A DNA stretch of 64,000 nucleotides. It comes from Fratercula arctica. Taxonomy: Eukaryota; Chordata; Aves; Charadriiformes; Alcidae. The stretch spans positions 31,677,589 through 31,741,588 of the forward strand of contig CANTUZ010000011.1 in the NCBI GenBank assembly GCA_947846985.1. The letters run 5' to 3'. How positions within the stretch are numbered: position 1 is the first letter of the stretch; every line of letters begins with the position of its first letter. The position numbers and the translations under genes are program-made. Below, piece by piece: positions 14,601 to 28,137 of the stretch. A model generated the notes under the pieces. That model was not told the DNA's origin. It saw nothing but the letters and a program-made list of their open reading frames with translations, and searched no databases.

Positions 14601-17600
14601 CCCCTGGCATTTCCTCTACCCATCACCTTTCCCTCCGTGTACAAACCTTAAGTGGCAGCAGTTGCTAAGGCTACAAGAGGCTGCAGTAAATCTGTGCGTG
14701 TGTGTATGGGGAGGGCCGGGTAAAGGAAAAGGATAAGAGCAGAAAATTGCTTGTTTCGAGTCACTGGAGAAGCAGCCGTGGAGAGAGGTGGGAGTGGATG
14801 CAGGGCTAGACAAGGTGCAAGTCTACAACTGTTTTCACGTGAGCACTTCAGCCTATAACTTTTAACCCCAGTGTGTATACACGTGCAGGTGTTTGCACCT
14901 CTGTGCCCATCTGCTCAGGAAACCAACACCATCAGCAGAAAAAAACCCAGATATTTTTCTGACAGAAGCAGCCTTTAGTGAATGAGCAATTGGGACTTGT
15001 CAATGGCACAACTGATTATTGAAATCTTAACAACCGAAACACTAATTTTAGAATAATTCTCGCATTTCTGCAGCCCTGATTGAGGAAAAGCAAATTACAG
15101 CCCTGATTTCACTTCCAGAATATTTCAGAGAGCCCACATCTTTTCTGCAAAATACCAAAGAGTCTGTTGTCTCTGGAATACGCCCGTGTGCAGTGAAGCA
15201 CACCGTTTTCTCTAGCCCCATATGTTTTTTTGGCTCCCTTTCCCTGGGGTACAATAACTGTGCGAGATTGTGGTGATCAGACACACAGTTGTCACATATG
15301 GACCAAAATGCAGAAAGTAAAACACTTCGAGATTAGCATCTCCCTGGAGAAGGAGCAGAGGCAGGGTCTGCAACGCAAAGCCAATGTGAGCGAGAGCATC
15401 CCCCTGCCCAGAATCTTTCTGCAGAGGTAGCGGCAGCGGTTTATTAAAGCAAACTAACAGGATGCAGAGTCCAGAGCAGCAGCACCTTATTATCAAGCCA
15501 CACACATAAAAATATGCCAAGAGATGGTCCTGATTAGCTGGGTTAAATGCTTGTTCCATCTCTGCTGAGCAAAATACCAGATTAGCTTCTGTAGAAGAAG
15601 AGATGCCTCATGAGATTTTGACACTCAAAACAGGTTTCCTTGGTTATTAGTTAATAAACCTCAAGCAGCTTCTCCTTTATACTCATCTAAAAGCAAGAGG
15701 GAGAACCAGATCACATAATGGCCTGAAAGCATTTTATTTTCGTGTAGAAGATAGCGCCTCAGTGTTTAGTTAATACTGCCTTCCAATACAAACACACAGC
15801 GTGCGCTGCAGTCGATGGGAGTACTGGGAATAGCTCCGAGGGCAGCGTTTGGCCTTTACTTCTCGGTACTCGGTCTCACGCGGGCAGCATCCCCTGATCT
15901 GTGCCGACAGGGATCTGCGCTGCTCCAGAGCAGCTGAGGCAGGCAGAGAAGGAGCAAGGGGTTATTGCGGAGGGGCAAGGGATTGCCTCTGCAGCGGCTG
16001 GCTGAAGCCACCACGACACAGACTGAATGGAGGAAAAAAATCAAAGGGGAATGCTTCGCTTTCTGGGGACATCCAAGAGCCACGTCCTGCCTCACACACT
16101 GATAAGAGACTGGCACATTCATTGCCCCCTTGTTCATTAGGGACCTACTCCTTCTTCCAGGCGTTCCTGTTGGCTGAAGCAGTATGTATTCCCTCTCCAA
16201 GGCTAGCCAGATTTATACTGCTTAATTTCTCTAATAGCATCTAGGAGCTCTAGGCTCCCGGTTTTCTTGCAGCTACTCTCTTCTTGGGTCATTACCTCCT
16301 AAAGCATGACCAATTCAGGGGCAGATGGTTTGAAAGGATCCTAGAGGTCTATTTACTACTGTCAGAGCAGGGCAAACCTTGTCCTCTGGGTACCCTTCCT
16401 CCAGAAACAGCCTCCAACAGACAGGAGCTCTGCAGAACATACGTTTAATAACGAAGAGGCCAATAGGCCCTGCAGTCACCCTACTTTCACACCCAGTCCT
16501 TAGCTGGTGGGCAGAACAGGCAAGATCGAACAGGATTGAAACCAGGATCTGTAAGGGAGCTCTAAGCCAGGACATGGCTTAGCCTTCATCAAATGCAACC
16601 TGGATATAGGCATTCATTCACCAGGCTCCTCCATCACGGGAGGGTCTGCAAATAACTCCCGAACAAGGATCCAAAGACAGGAAATGATCCCTTTCACTAC
16701 CTCTGCACATTCATTCTCACTTTCAATAGAAGAAAAGATGCCTCAGATTCTCATTGAACTGTTTTGCATGTTTTCCAGGAGACGCAATTAAGATTGGCTT
16801 CTGCTGGCACCAAAAACAGAGTATGTATGCAGTCAAGTGTATGGGTAACACATGGCTCTGCACTTTAAACTAGCTTCGCTGTTCCTTGGCAAGTATTTGT
16901 CACTGTCAGAATTGGCAATGACTCCTCAGAAAAGAGCCGCGGACTACGGAACAACAGAAGCGCTGCAAATCACGACCATGTCACCAGCAGAGCAGTGGAT
17001 GGGAGCCTGGACAACAGCTGTCTGCAGTCTGCACTGCTCTAGCTGGGGTCATCAGTCACTGATTTTTATGAGCAATAAAACTGACTCAAGCGTTAAGAAG
17101 AAAAAGAGAAGAGAAAACCACACGAAAAAAGCTGATCTTATGAATATGAATAAGTGACCAGCATGGAGCAGTGATATTACCTTCATTGTATCAGAGGGGC
17201 ATCTGCATTTACTCCTTTTTTGGCCAGAAAATAGCTTATATTGCCCCAATTTTCTACGATTATTTTCCTTCCCAGGTCTTAACGCTTAACGATCAGAATT
17301 CAAAAGCTGAGTTACAAAAGAACCTACGCTATGCTGGAGCAGTAAGGCAGTGAAGGCTGACCGAACTTGAGCTACGGGAGGATATACAAAGCAGGAATGC
17401 ATAAAACCCAAGAGAATAAAGGAAAGCTGAAAAAGGAGGAAAATCTCCCTACAATATGATGCTAATTCTCCTGCATATCCCTCCCAAAGACGATTCGCCT
17501 TCTCCCCACAAAGCAATTTCTGCCTGTAATCTTCTTGAGCAGTGTTAAGCATCGCACGGATATGATAACTGGATACTGGTCTAGACAGTACATGGGTAGG

Positions 17601-18524
17601 TTTCAGAAGTTCACAGTGTGCCAAGTCCTTGGCATCCTTTCCTAGACAGAATAGAGAGAAGTAGACTGTCCCTTTTCAGGGGACTTCCTCTGGGCAAGGA
17701 GAAATGCTTTTTCACACTAGTGAGTTGTTGCGCACCCACACAGCCCCACAAAAGCTAAAAGGATCCAAATGCTAACCACCCGTCCAACACACACACTCAC
17801 AACCACACATCCTGCAGCATCATCAAGAAATAAAGACGGGAAAAAGGCTGGGGAAAGGCAGATGGAAAAAAAAGAAGGTGGACAGAACTTTGGGACAGCA
17901 TTTGTGATGAAGAATACACACCACTAGTAAAATTGTCCATCTAAAAAATCTAATCTACAAACGAGACTAGGGATTTTTGACACAGAAAGACAGCTAATTT
18001 AATATTTATGGCCTAAATTTGCCAGCTGACTACACAGCTCTCCACAAAATTAAAAATCCTCTTCTCCCGATCCTCTGAGATTCTATCCGGCACCAGAGAC
18101 TAGACAACCCATTTACATCACATACGGTATGGAACTCAGACATTATACAAGAAATAATAATTTTTAGAAGGGTATTCAAATAATTAAACAGTTAAGAAAC
18201 AACAACACACACCAAGATGAGCTGCTTCGCAGTCCTCCCCCCTTCATCAGCTGTGTGACCAGAATGTGCCCAGGTGGCCAATGCAGAAATGCGCTTAGAA
18301 AGCTCTTTAACTGCAAATTGTAAGTGGATAAATCTTAGTTTAACTCAGCACAAATATTTTCCGCGCTTCCTTGTCCCATCTTCCTGGTGTCCCTGAAGAA
18401 TAGCGAAGGCGATGGTGAAACCTTATTTGTGATGACACTTGGCCCCGTAACACTTGGTAGCTAATTACTCTCCTGGTGACCTCTGACAGGGCTAGCAGCA
18501 TCAGACCTTCCCCTCCTGCTTTAA

Positions 18525-18605
18525 TCAATACTCACAACAGCTGTGTTGGATACACTCAGCAATTTTACAGATGACTGAATGGGTTTACTCATCAGTATTT
18601 TCTAC
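18525..18605 (-). repeat. Possible MIR-like SINE fragment
   Basis: The plus strand reads CTCACAACAGCTGTGTTGGA, then CAATTTTACAGATGACTGAA. This resembles the reverse complement of the 3' half of MIR (the part reading as a short A/T segment before TTTTACAGATGA). Only this half is recognisable. Confidence 0.4.
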
Positions 18606-20791
18606 GGCAAGAGAACAAGCTCCCTGGTTATATGCATTACCACTCAAAACTTTAACGTCTTCAGGCAAAAATGGGGTAGAGAAACTGATAGGTGGTATCT
18701 TAAAATGGTTTAAAAATTAAGCATGGTTTTAAAAAGCAAAGGGAAGCCTAACGTATTCATTTTCCTCTCCCTCAGCCAACTACTTATTTAATGCAACATT
18801 CATAACAAAGACCAGAAAATGGCAGAGGAAAACAAAGACATGCCTTTTCCAAACAAATAATACCTTAGGCAGTTCCTATAAAATGTGCTCTTCCAATGCC
18901 CTAAACATCATGTAATATTAAAAAGGAGCCTAAAACTTTCTCACAGAAGGAAGCTAAATTTAACCAAGTGAAGAGTTGTTCTGTAATCACAAGAACTGCA
19001 GCAATCAATGAAGATTGCCTCTTACTGGAGAGGAGCTTTTAGTAGCACCTCTAAGAAGTCAAAATCGGGCATACTTGATATTATCATTTCAGGACATGAA
19101 TTCCCTTTGGGATAAATCTCAGGAGAGGAAAGAATAAAAACAGGGTGACACACTGCGAGCTTAAAATACAGGTATTTTTAAATCCAAAGTGTAATTCACC
19201 TGGATTGAAATTGTGTTATAAGAAAAACAGTACAGAAATGATCCCAACTAAGAGAGGACAGCAGAAACCATCTCTCTCTTTGGAACATTCACCTAAATGT
19301 TCCTAATTACTCCCCCCTAATTACTTTCAAAATAAAAGAGCTCTGCTCTTCCCTTTGCAAAAATATTCTTTCCTTCCTCCAAATGGGACTTCAGGACATT
19401 CAATTGACAATTATTTTAGGTATCCCTAATCACAGCCTGGGACCTGAACATTAACATGAAAATGTGCTAAAAATTTAGGCACAGTTTTTTCCTCTGTTTT
19501 GATGGACGTGCCCATCTTCAGCCAGAAACGCCAGTTTGTTAAATATAATGAAATACTCAATGGGAAGCTCCCTCTCTCTCACATCAGACATGTCCACGTG
19601 CACCTGGACTAAAGCTGCATGGGAGAACTAGGAAGATTTCCCAACACTGCTGCTCATATTTCATGTTTAGCTTATTTGGGGCCAGGATAAAATATTTAAA
19701 GTGTGATCGTTTTCTTTCTCTCTTCATCACCGTGTGTTTGGAGGGTGGGTTTTTTTCATTGGCCATTTCAAAAGAAACAGCTACTTAAATTTTTTTATGG
19801 TCTCTCTGCTAACTCTGTTTAGAACGCAGTTAGAAATGGCACAAAAAAGATACCTTTGGAAGCAGAGTACAAAGGAAAAGAGCAGCTGGCACCAAGAGCA
19901 GAGAAGCAAATTATTTAGTACCTGGCACATAATGAGAACACCGAAAATACACTACTTAATGGTAGTGCTCTGACAGGGCTACGTACGTCACCTCATCATA
20001 CTAATACAGACAGACCGGGTGGCAGCCAGCTGGTCTTCCTTCCCCACCCAGCTCCCTGAAAGCAAAGATTTGTAAGCTGCCAAATAATAAACCTGGACAG
20101 AAGTCTTGAGGATCATTAATCTCGCTATCAATCAACCCATTTGGAGATTCGCTTCTTGCTATCGCTGATACTAATGTGGCAGTGACTCGAGAGCTCTGGG
20201 GAAGCCTGGAGTACGCGTGTCTGAGGAATTGCTTTAATGAGATTCTTGCATTCAAAGGTTAACAAATGTGACAAGGAAACACAAATATCAGAGACAATAA
20301 ACTACCATCCACTGAAGCAAACCACTGAGAAATACCGTGCTGTGTATTCTGCGGTGGTATGCTGAACACAACATCTCCAACTTGCTCTGTGAAAACACCC
20401 GAGTCAGAGCCCAGTGACCTATCTCAGATGCCAGGAGAGATGCAGGCACATTAGTGCGAGCTCTGCCCACTCCAGTACTCCTTATCTGCTGGGCTAAGTA
20501 CCTTGGGCATAGCTCTGCATTAACAGAGCTATCCTGCAGAGAAGCAAGTTGTATTCGCTGAAGTGGTCTTCTGCTTAAATCCGACAATCACTGTGGTGTG
20601 AACATATCCACCGGGCTCCCTTTGCTAAACACGACAGACCCACATCAATTAATACATCAGAATAAAAAGTCCCTGCATCAGTAGCATCCGTCCAGCAGCA
20701 TTTGCATTTGACAGTGCAGTATTTTCTGCAAGAATGTTTCTAAAAAATAAATAGCATCAACCATAGCAATAATAGCAAACAAATCCCAAGA

Positions 20792-20826
20792 TAATTAATA
20801 CCATAAGAAAAATCTAATTAATACCA
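20792..20826. repeat. Two-copy direct repeat, 23-base period
   Basis: TAATTAATACCA occurs at 20792-20803 and 20815-20826. Both copies contain the homeodomain-type core TAATTA. A local duplication in AT-rich intron. Confidence 0.9.
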
Positions 20827-21016
20827 AAAAGCAGTAAGCAGTATTAAGCATACTTAGGCATAATAAAGAAGCATAGAAAATAAAAACAATGTACATTTCA
20901 AATTACCACCTCCACAGACCACATAAGCCACAATAAAAATTCTAGAAATATTATAAGCAAGTAACGGAGGTAGAATCCACTACACCATGAGGCAGAGAGG
21001 ACTAGAAGGATGATCC

Positions 21017-21046
21017 TGAAATGAAGTGAGCTTGAAATGAAGTGAG
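21017..21046. repeat. Two-copy direct repeat, 16-base period
   Basis: TGAAATGAAGTGAG is present at 21017-21030 and 21033-21046. A small local duplication. Confidence 0.9.
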
Positions 21047-24000
21047 GATGAGTTCCCGTTTCAAAATATTTGTTAAGAAAAGGACATCTTTGTAGTTTCC
21101 GGCTATAACGCATTGGAAGCTCCTTGAATTTTAGTGTCAAGGAGATACACGTTTACTACAAAAAAAGGACTCAAAGTATGAGGCATATCAGAAAAGTTAC
21201 CATAAAGCCTATTAGCTGGCACCCAATTATAGAGAAGAGTGAAGAACTGAAAAATCAGAAAGTAGCAGATGTTACCTTGCCTTTAAGAAATCAGTCAAAA
21301 TTATTCTGAAAATTGGAAACTGCTTTCATCCTCACGACAGACTTTTCAGTAAGTATACACTCGGGCAAATAATCTATTGCTTTCCCCTTGTCTTATTCAG
21401 TGTGTAGAAACATCTAATAACGAAAGTAATCACAGAGAGGAGAACATTTTGATTCAAGATAAAAGTTCATTGCAGATAAGCGAAACAGGAGAAATTCAGT
21501 CAACCTATGTTAATTATTAGACCCCTTAACACCAGATACAGTTTAATATGTTTTCTATTTATAGACTCTTCTCTCTATTTGCACTATTTCCAGAGCTTTA
21601 ATCTACCTTTTATTAAGCTCTTTATAACCTTTCAGTGTTGATAAATGCGGGACTGGGGAAAAGGAGAAAAAAGCCCACCAGAATTGCAGTTTGCATCTGA
21701 GCAAAAACATACAAACGCTTCTTAATGTATGAAGAAACGTGCCCGGATCCATCAGGCGCTTGCTCAGAAGCGGGCGTAAATTAAATACAAGCTCTTGGCT
21801 CAGTATTTTCCTTTTCTTTTACAGCTCATGAAGCGACACGGCTGCACAGGCAGACACGCTGTCCTCGAGGAACGCAGGAGACGTCTGCTCCTAGGTGAAT
21901 GGTGCAGTGCTGACACCTCTAGCAATTCATTTTCCTCCTGCTGTATCTATGCATTTCATTTCCATGTTCTGATGCGATCTTTGGTGGTGCTTTTGCTGCC
22001 ATCCGTGCAGCAATTAGACAGCGAGCTGGGGAGCAGAAAAGACAGCAGCAATCGTCATGGCAAGACACGTTCGGGTTCGCAGGCAAAGGGTGATCCCAGT
22101 GTGGACCGCGGTCCTGCTGTCAGACCCACCACAACTATTTCCATCTCTGCTGGGAACCGGGAACCGTAGTAACAAGTTCCTGTTTTATTCCAGTATTTAG
22201 TATTTAGCTTTGCGAGCTAAAAATGTTTAAAATGCAGACTAAACAGCAGAGTATTTTGCCACTATTTCTGGTAGTTTTGTCCCAGACATTTGGTTTCAGA
22301 TCTGCGATTTCCTGTCGAGAACACGCAAGTGTGAAATCCTTGTTGATCCATTTATTCATTTGCCTCCTGGCTGATCGTAGCCATTTTGACAGAATGGATA
22401 AATTGACTTGCTCCTTGTTGTTTGGTTTTTTTTTTCCTCTTTTTTTTTTCCCACGTGCTTCCCCGTCAGCCTGGAAGCAGTGCCCCAACTTCCCAGATGC
22501 TGTGCTTAGGTCTTTATCACTTCTGCACCCTCAACTTTACACCCTGCACCCTCCTTTCAGAGGCTTGCTAAGCCAATTCCACACATCACCCGGGTTATCT
22601 GAAACGCCACAACCTCTCACTATAGCAGCTTCTGCAACTCCACCTGCCAGATGAAAATGATACGTAATATTTAAACTATTTTTGAACAATTCAAACCCAG
22701 TGAACACTCTACGTCGCTCTTTTGGGACATGAGATATATCTGTGACAATTGCATTTGGTTACGCCGGGCAGCATTTAACCGTTTATCTATGGCACATCAC
22801 AGCAAATCATCTATTTTTCCAAGTCATGAGCAAACACTGCACTTTGGAAAGGGAACAACTCTTGATCATTCTCATTGAGGAAATGGCAAAGGTAACAGCT
22901 TCAAGTGATCAGGCAAAACCCTGTAACATCAGCAGAAGATTTCCAATGCAAAGTAATTTCAGCAGGCTAACAAATGAGTCGCTTTTCTCGGACAGACATG
23001 TGGCAGAACACAGTGCATTTAATTGATGTGCCCTTTTATTGCAAAACATACTGTCTCCCTCCGGTTTGACTGGAGCAATGGGACGCAGCATTGCCAGGAA
23101 AGAGCTGAAGAATGCAAACTTGGCACCACATAGTAACTAAATGTTGATTCATGGAAATTATGAGACATTCAAGGGGACAGGTCCCAGGATCCAAATTATG
23201 TTCCCCTCTTGTATTGCCCCCGTGTGATTACAGCAAGTTTGCTTACAGTTTGCTGCTCACTCTTCTAATTGGATTCCTGCAAAGGGCAGTTTGCCGTGCC
23301 ACGAGCTTGTCACTTTCTATCCCGCTTTAACTCCAAACCACTCAATTAATATTAAATTCCATTTATTATAAAAGCATTTGTTTCTACCCATACAATGCTA
23401 TCAGCAGCCGTCTCATTAATATTTATTTCCACAAAGCGGCCCACTGGTGTTAAGATCTCAGATACAGCTAGTAACTTTAAAAGGGGAAAATATGTGAAGC
23501 CAAGAAGGTCAAAACAGAGCATGAGCTGTAACACGAAAACATCCAACCCACATGAATTTAACTCCTTCGCAGAAAGCTGAGTAAATACAATAAAGTTGTC
23601 AGAGAGCAACGACAATGTTGAAGTTAATCCAGTCACCAGAGAAAAAACGAGGAGTGAGGTTGCCAACATGCATCTCTCTCTGGGGTGGGGAGTTGCTGTC
23701 TGGCGCACCAAGGAAAAAAGCTGCTGGAAGGAGGCATGGAAGGGGAATGCTCATCTGCTGCCTTATTCCCCCCTGAGCTGAGCTCTCTACTTTCCAGGCT
23801 TCAAAAAGACCTGGAGACCTGTGGATAACATTAAACCCTGGGCTAGGGTTGCTTTAAAGCCCCTTTTCTTCAGCATCCTTTTCTGTGCTCAGCACATAGG
23901 GAATTAGCACAGCCTGTCCCAGCTTGACAGCGTGGAAGCCAATGGGACCCCACACTTGCCATCCAAGGAGCAAAGGAGGAGAGGGCTGCAGACAGTTTAA

Positions 24001-25559
24001 ATGTTTCAAAAAAGCTGGTAAAAAGCTCAGGGATTCTCTTGGATGCTTTCAGTACAAGGAAGCATTGCCAAGGAAAGAGAGGACATTCAAGCTCAAATCT
24101 GCAGGAGATTTGAAGACAAGACTGCAACCCACCGAAATCTCAGAGCTGCAATAAAACACAGACTTTTCATTTCCCCCCGGGCTGAGCTGCAGCTTGGATT
24201 ATCAGAAATGCTGGTGAAATGGGAGCATTCCTTGTATGTTCAGAAGCGCCCAGCTGCTTCTCATGCAGAATGCTCCTGAGAGTGAGATTACACATTCAGA
24301 CACGGTGAGATGAAGCAGCTGCTGAGAATGTATATCAAATACTGTGATTTCTCCTCTTCCGCTCTCTTATTCCACGCACCTTGAATAGAACTATGCTGCA
24401 GGGACAACAGGTCTCTTTCTAGTAAGTCTCCACCTATTCCCTTAAACTATACAACAGGGAACTTGTTCCATGTAGCTCTGTGGAGAACAAAACCAGTGAT
24501 GTTGAACTCTAACCTTCTGCTACCACAAAGAGCTAAATTAATTCCCTACAGCACATCAGCACTGCTTTTGAAAAGGCCCAGGCTCCGCAAAAAACAGATG
24601 GAAACTAAACTTATGGGCCTTTAAAGATGTCAAGCACTTCCTCGCAGTGATGGCATAAGAATCTTTCTTCTTCCCATCAATTTTTTTATTAATCAGAGCA
24701 CACATGGCAACTCCCCGTGTGGCACCACTCAGGGCTCACCCCATCAACATAAAACCGTGCGAAATTATCACCTCGGGTTTACCACTGGGATAACAATGCT
24801 TTTATACCTAGAATTAAAAAGATGAATTGTCACAGCCTGGCAAATCAATATGCGATGGCAGACACCTAACTCCAATACTATTTTGTTGCCCCTTTTCTTC
24901 CCACACATCGTTCCCACATTTGCTACAGGATCTGGCTCAGAGATCCAGAGAAAGGACTCCTATCGTCGTGTTGTCACCTTTATGCTTTTGCTTTCAGGAC
25001 CACCGTTCTGGAGATTTTGAAGCACAAATGCATTCTGGACAGCAGCAAAGCCAAACCTGCTTCGACAGCCAAATACACTCCAAAGACCTGCAGAGCCCTT
25101 GTAGGTCCCCAAATTCTCATCTCCATCACCACGTTATGTGGAATAGAAGATTCATGATGGCCCATGTTCTTGAATTTGTTTGTGTGAGGACCAGAGTCAA
25201 GTTACTCTTTCTCCCCGCCAAAGAGCTGAATTGGCATTTTTACCATGAGGAGGGTGGTGCGGTTGTGAAGTGCCCAATCATTTCTGAAGAGACATTGGGC
25301 ACCTGGTGCCAGGTCCTTATTCACAGATGACAATCATTACCATAAGCATAAGAAAAAGGTTTCTGCCCTCCTGACTGCAGCCAAGTGCTCCACATGAGTT
25401 GGCTTTGTGGTGATAAATGTCACGTTTACAACGGGTTTTGCAACATGAAAGTCCATAATTTGCTTTCCAGGGACCTGTGCTTGATTATCAGGAGAGTTAG
25501 AAGCATTCACTGAAGTCTAATGAATAGAATTAACACATCATTTAAACAGGGACTAATAT

Positions 25560-26070
25560 GTATGCAAATGAGAAAAAGTTAAAAATAAGAGTTCAAGCCA
25601 TAATTTCAGAAAATGTGGACTGCATCCTTATGAAATATGAATGTTTCAATTCACCTCATATCTTTACATCTATGTTAGCTGCTTTGCATGTGAACAATAG
25701 GGTGTATCAAGCCCATTTTGATTTTTGTATTTGAACTTGGACTTATAAAATGGATTATATTGAAACATGAATAATATATATGCTAATTAAAGACTCCATT
25801 TAATGACATAAATAAAGACGAAGACCAACACAGGCTAATTTCCATTTGCAAATTTCCTAATTACTGTATTTTCCTTTGGAAAGCAGAAACTATTTCCACA
25901 GCCTCAGAAAAAAAGAGAATATTTTCTTTGCTCGAATAATTTTAAAAATCTTTTAAACTTTTTTATTCTTTAGGCTTGATCTCCACAGAGATACAATTGC
26001 TTTGCGTAGATAGATTCAGTATTAAATATCACCCGAGTCAAATTATGGTGATTTGTGCATGCAAATGGTG
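25560..26070. promoter_or_regulatory. AT-rich block with octamer (POU-type) motifs, candidate conserved element
   Basis: Two exact ATGCAAAT octamers (25562-25569 and 26059-26066) and a near match (ATTTGCAA, about 25844-25851) sit in a continuous AT-rich block with TAAT cores and no repeat similarity. Such blocks are often conserved non-coding elements, but conservation cannot be judged from one sequence. Confidence 0.25.
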
Positions 26071-27773
26071 TTATTTACTTAATTATTATTAGATTTTTCT
26101 CTAATAAGGAATTAGTCTTGATAAATATAAGGTGTATCCACCCCTCAATATCACAAAGCATGTTCAGAGTAACTCTGGCAGATGTAAACCAAGAAAATGT
26201 CCTTGATGCTTACTAAGCTGTTAATCTCTCTCTCCCTTCCTCTTCCCTGTCCCCAAAATTAGACAGAACAAGGGCACAGGACAAGTACATAGTTGTAGGG
26301 AGACGAGGCATTAGCAGAAAACATGACTACAACTTCTGTCACGCAAAGCCTACAGAAAAGCTTGCTGAAGAATAAACAGATCGCACAAAAAGCCCGTTTA
26401 GGTTAAAGGGCTTGTTTGTACGTATAAGAGTGAGGGAAGTGGTGAAAAACAGTTCATTCAAATGAATATGAAGCCTGTAATGATATCAGGGCCAGGAGAA
26501 ACTTTTTTTGCTGTTGTGTAAATGTTGGTTATGTGGATAAAGAAGCCTAGGTTCAGCCTGAACTCACAAAAACCAGCAGCATTTGCAGGCTCTGAAAAGC
26601 AAACTGCAAAGCAAACCCATTTGCTCCCTGATTGAAACAGCACCCTGAACGCTTCAAAAATAAGGAGCTGTATGAATGAGAAGAGACTAACCATTCTGGT
26701 ACATCTATGTCCCAGGCTTTTATTAAAAAAAAAACAAAAGGTCCAAAAAGGTATGAGGACTGCATCTTCACAGCTTTCACTTCATGTCTGTAATACCAGT
26801 TGCTATTACCAATGAACACTGAAATTTAGGAAACTTATAAGACTTGAGAGTAAATGGTCACAATTTTGGGTTACGATGTGGTTGGAAGTCCCCCGTGTCC
26901 CCAGACTGCTAGCTCTGGTCAGCTGCTGCCATCTGCATCTGTACCACGGCTGCCGGGAGCACAGCCTGGCACTGCGGCGCAAGAGGCTCTCCCTGGTCCC
27001 GGCTCACCGTCCTCTGCCCTTGTGGCGCTCATCCTTCCACACTCCTCCTCTCAGCATTAGAGGAACCAGCTTGGGGAAATAAATACCATAAGAAAAGCTG
27101 GAAAGCAGCTGTAAGGGTCGCAGGCCAGTTTACTTTGATCACTTCTCTAACAGCATAAAATCCTCTTCTCTGACGAACCACTCAGCTCCTAATAAACTGT
27201 GAGGTTGGCAGATGTAATTTCACGTGACGGGTTTGGGAGATGCACTCCCTCTGCCTGCCTTGCAGAGGGCTATTCTCTGACTCCCATTCAAAACCCACAA
27301 TTATACCAAATATCCATCAGCAGGGTAAACTCCACTCCCTATCTCCGTCCCCTGCCAGCAAGGGATTTGCTCCAGCTGAGGAGCACCTGTATCACCCGCC
27401 TCATGCCTACGCGAAAGGAAAGATGTCCCTTTATACGTGACCTGGACAAGCCCCTGTCTGCAGGGATTCAGCATCGCAGCCCTGAGTCCAACCTGTGGCA
27501 TGACAGAACACGCCTCGATCCGTAACGGCTTAAAACGCATTTGACATGGAGGTGAATGAGATAAGCTCGTGCTGCCACAAAACGTGAGGAATTTTACCAG
27601 CACTCAATGAAAACTTTCTGATGGCGGTTAAAAAACGGTTTTAGACAGTGAATCACTGCACAGAAATATATCCATTTAACTGATAATTCGATCATAAGGA
27701 AAATAAAAAACAAATTTGAGCCTTCAGAGAATAGAACATTTGTCAACATTGAGAAATGTTTTAATTTCTTTTC

Positions 27774-27791
27774 TTTTTTTTTTTTTTTTTT
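27774..27791. repeat. 18-base T run
   Basis: An uninterrupted T run on the plus strand, preceded by a T-rich stretch with C interruptions (TTAATTTCTTTTC). It is a simple polypyrimidine tract. Confidence 0.95.
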
Positions 27792-28119
27792 AAACATTAA
27801 CAATATTTTTGAAATTCAAATTGGGCTTATTTCTATTACTTTATAAATGTCACTTTGTAGGATATTTCAAAACGGTTTTGTTCTATTTTGGAAAAGACAG
27901 GATTTCCAAAACACAAAACAACCCTGCAATCAAGAACCACGCACGCCACCTACGCCTGTTTCAGCTTAAAAGTTAAAACTGAAATGGATTTTAACCTGTA
28001 AGTCAGTAGAGTAAAATACATGCCGTTCATAGCAATAGAGGAAATGTTTTCTTTTAAACAAACTCAGTGCTCTGCAATAAACTGAATGAATTCACATACT
28101 TGGAACATTTGTCCTAGCA

Positions 28120-28137
28120 GCACAACATGTGTTGTGC
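28120..28137. repeat. Inverted repeat with 8-base arms
   Basis: GCACAACA and TGTTGTGC are exact reverse complements separated by two bases (TG). The element is compact and symmetric. No function is assigned. Confidence 0.9.

Noticed and set aside
24827..25330. A 167-codon plus-strand open frame and, similarly, one of 166 codons at 35210-35710
   Set aside because: Neither shows similarity to a protein, splice-site context or repeat-derived coding sequence. They are within the range expected by chance in 64 kb.
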